From assembly GCA_019648995.1 (NCBI GenBank), contig BLXT01003184.1, positions 1,075,686 through 1,106,883 of the forward strand: a DNA stretch of 31,198 nucleotides, in the 5' to 3' direction. How positions within the stretch are numbered: position 1 is the stretch's first letter; the number at the start of each line of letters is the position of its first letter. The DNA is from Plakobranchus ocellatus (lineage: Eukaryota; Mollusca; Gastropoda; Plakobranchidae). The translations under genes were made by a program, and so were the position numbers. The notes below the pieces were generated by a model. That model saw only the letters and a program-made list of their open reading frames with translations. It was not told where the DNA came from and made no database searches. Positions 29,930 to 31,198 of this stretch are shown piece by piece.

Positions 29930-31198
29930 CCTGTTTTGTTTTACTTAGTATGGTTAGATTACCTCAGCTCTCTGATCCTCCTATTATATTGGAAATAGCT
30001 AAGTCAGCGCCTATGAAAACTCCAACTACACAAAGGCATTAGAGTTATAGTCCTTAATAGACGTTGCCCACCTTTTTGCCGCATTTGTTTTTATAAATCA
30101 AGCTCTAGATCTCAAATTTTTACATAAGAGATTCTTTCTGGAAAATATGAAGATCAATTCTTTTTTTTATTGTATTATTTATAAACAATGAACACAGTAC
30201 AAAAAGAATGGTCACTAATCTGAATTTGGTTTTTAACAGAGTATAGTCACTACCAGTAGCATTGTTGAACTTGGCAGGTAGATAGTCCAGATCAGAGCAA
30301 ATGACCTCAGCATGGCTTGTGAATGTTACTATTATATTACAGCCGGCTTAATGCAAATCTTTTTTAATTTCAAGCACAATGTTCAGATCAAACTTTTTAT
30401 GATTGCAGTTTCTAATATGTACTTTTTCTTTCATTGTGTGCTTAAATGAATCTCATTTACTGATATTCCTAACAAAACTTGACCTCTAATAGCTTTTGTA
30501 GGGATGTTTTCAATTAAACAAATAATGCAGATTTGAAGCACATGAGTTTTATATAATTTAAAAAATATTTTTAGCTGGTCAGTGTCACTAAAGATCAGAA
30601 AACATAATATGGAAATCTATTAGTGAGAACCTGTAAAGAAGGCAAAAAAAAAGACAGAAAAAACCTTGTTTGTTCTGGGATTTGAACTAGGTGCACTGCA
30701 TTAGACTAATTCAAAAAAGTCAGATATAACACTTTTAAGAAAGAAAAAAAAAGAAAGAATTTTTGTTTCTTTTAATTATTTTTTTACAACTTAATATCTT
30801 GGCCATATCTGCATCAAACCTTCTATAAAGCACACAGGAAGAAGTGTGTTAGGCTATATTACTTGTTTAAAATATTCAAAATATGACCTGAATACACGTG
30901 TTAAAAGCTGAAGAATATTTTTAATGGTTTCATTTAAACCTTGAAATATAATGAAACCCATGTTGGGTTCTCAAGTGTCTGCAGTGTCTGTTTTTTTAAG
31001 GGCGTACCAGCTTTACATGAATACATTTCACATATTTTAATAACAGCATGAAGGATAGAGGTGTGCCAGGAAACAAAATCTATAAGTATCTCAGTTTACA
31101 TTTTGACTTTCAACACTTAAGAAATATAGCTGAATAATGCCTGCACCAAATGAGGGTGTGGAGAAGAAGAAAAAAATATTACAATATAATATAGTCCC
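29930..31198. other. Intergenic sequence downstream of PIFO
   Basis: No gene is recognised. A short open stretch on the minus strand near 30325-30220 (HAEVICSDLDYLPAKFNN...) could be chance, an exon of an unknown gene, or repeat debris. The rest is AT-rich. Confidence 0.5.
30640..30716 (-). mobile_element. Possible tRNA-like SINE remnant
   Basis: On the minus strand TTAGTCTAATGCAGTGCACC followed by AGTTCAAATCCC resembles the anticodon and T arms of a tRNA-derived SINE (B box 9 of 11). No A box is seen. Confidence 0.35.

Noticed and set aside
1-31198. Any prokaryote-type defence system, CRISPR array or viral gene cassette
   Set aside because: The sequence is spliced eukaryotic DNA; the trinucleotide and GA arrays are microsatellites, and the only foreign-type genes are LINE remnants.

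Overview
The window is eukaryotic, intron-rich, AT-rich DNA and most likely comes from a mollusc, probably a heterobranch gastropod. That assignment is an inference. It rests on the dense CTAGATCTAG / TAGGCCTA-type sequence (about 180-520, 18100-18180, 18900-18985), the molluscan flavour of the LINE reverse transcriptases, and protein divergence from vertebrate orthologues. No rRNA, functional tRNA, CRISPR array or prokaryote-type operon is visible.

Two host genes can be rebuilt exon by exon, with splice phases that agree at every junction. On the minus strand, 18069 down to 1430, lies GTF2H1, the p62 subunit of TFIIH. Thirteen coding exons give 540 codons; by comparison with human p62 about the last 60 residues are missing and must lie beyond the left edge. 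On the plus strand, 18825 to 29185, lies a complete six-exon gene of 195 codons for the ciliary protein Pitchfork (PIFO, now CIMAP3). The two genes are divergent with 755 bp between their start codons, so they probably share a promoter region.

The rest is introns filled with repeats. GTF2H1 intron 1 holds a decayed LINE (15500-17500) that itself carries a putative roughly 400 bp DNA element; intron 5 holds a 3' fragment of the same LINE family; intron 7 holds a 69/63 bp inverted repeat around a possible tRNA-like core. PIFO intron 1 holds a composite trinucleotide array with an assembly gap (19338-20125) and an antisense RT/RNase H LINE (20700-22505). PIFO intron 2 holds one LINE (23490-25385) split by an inverted copy of the intron-1/intron-5 family. 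PIFO intron 5 holds a possible pogo/Tigger-like element and a G-quadruplex motif. Downstream of PIFO there are GA tracts and a candidate poly(A) signal, and no further gene is recognised.

The two genes are not known to act together: p62 works in transcription initiation and nucleotide excision repair, while Pitchfork works at cilia. I found no convincing new biological system. The most notable points are the GC-AG intron in GTF2H1, the divergent gene pair, the inverted repeat with a tRNA-like core, and the nested transposons.
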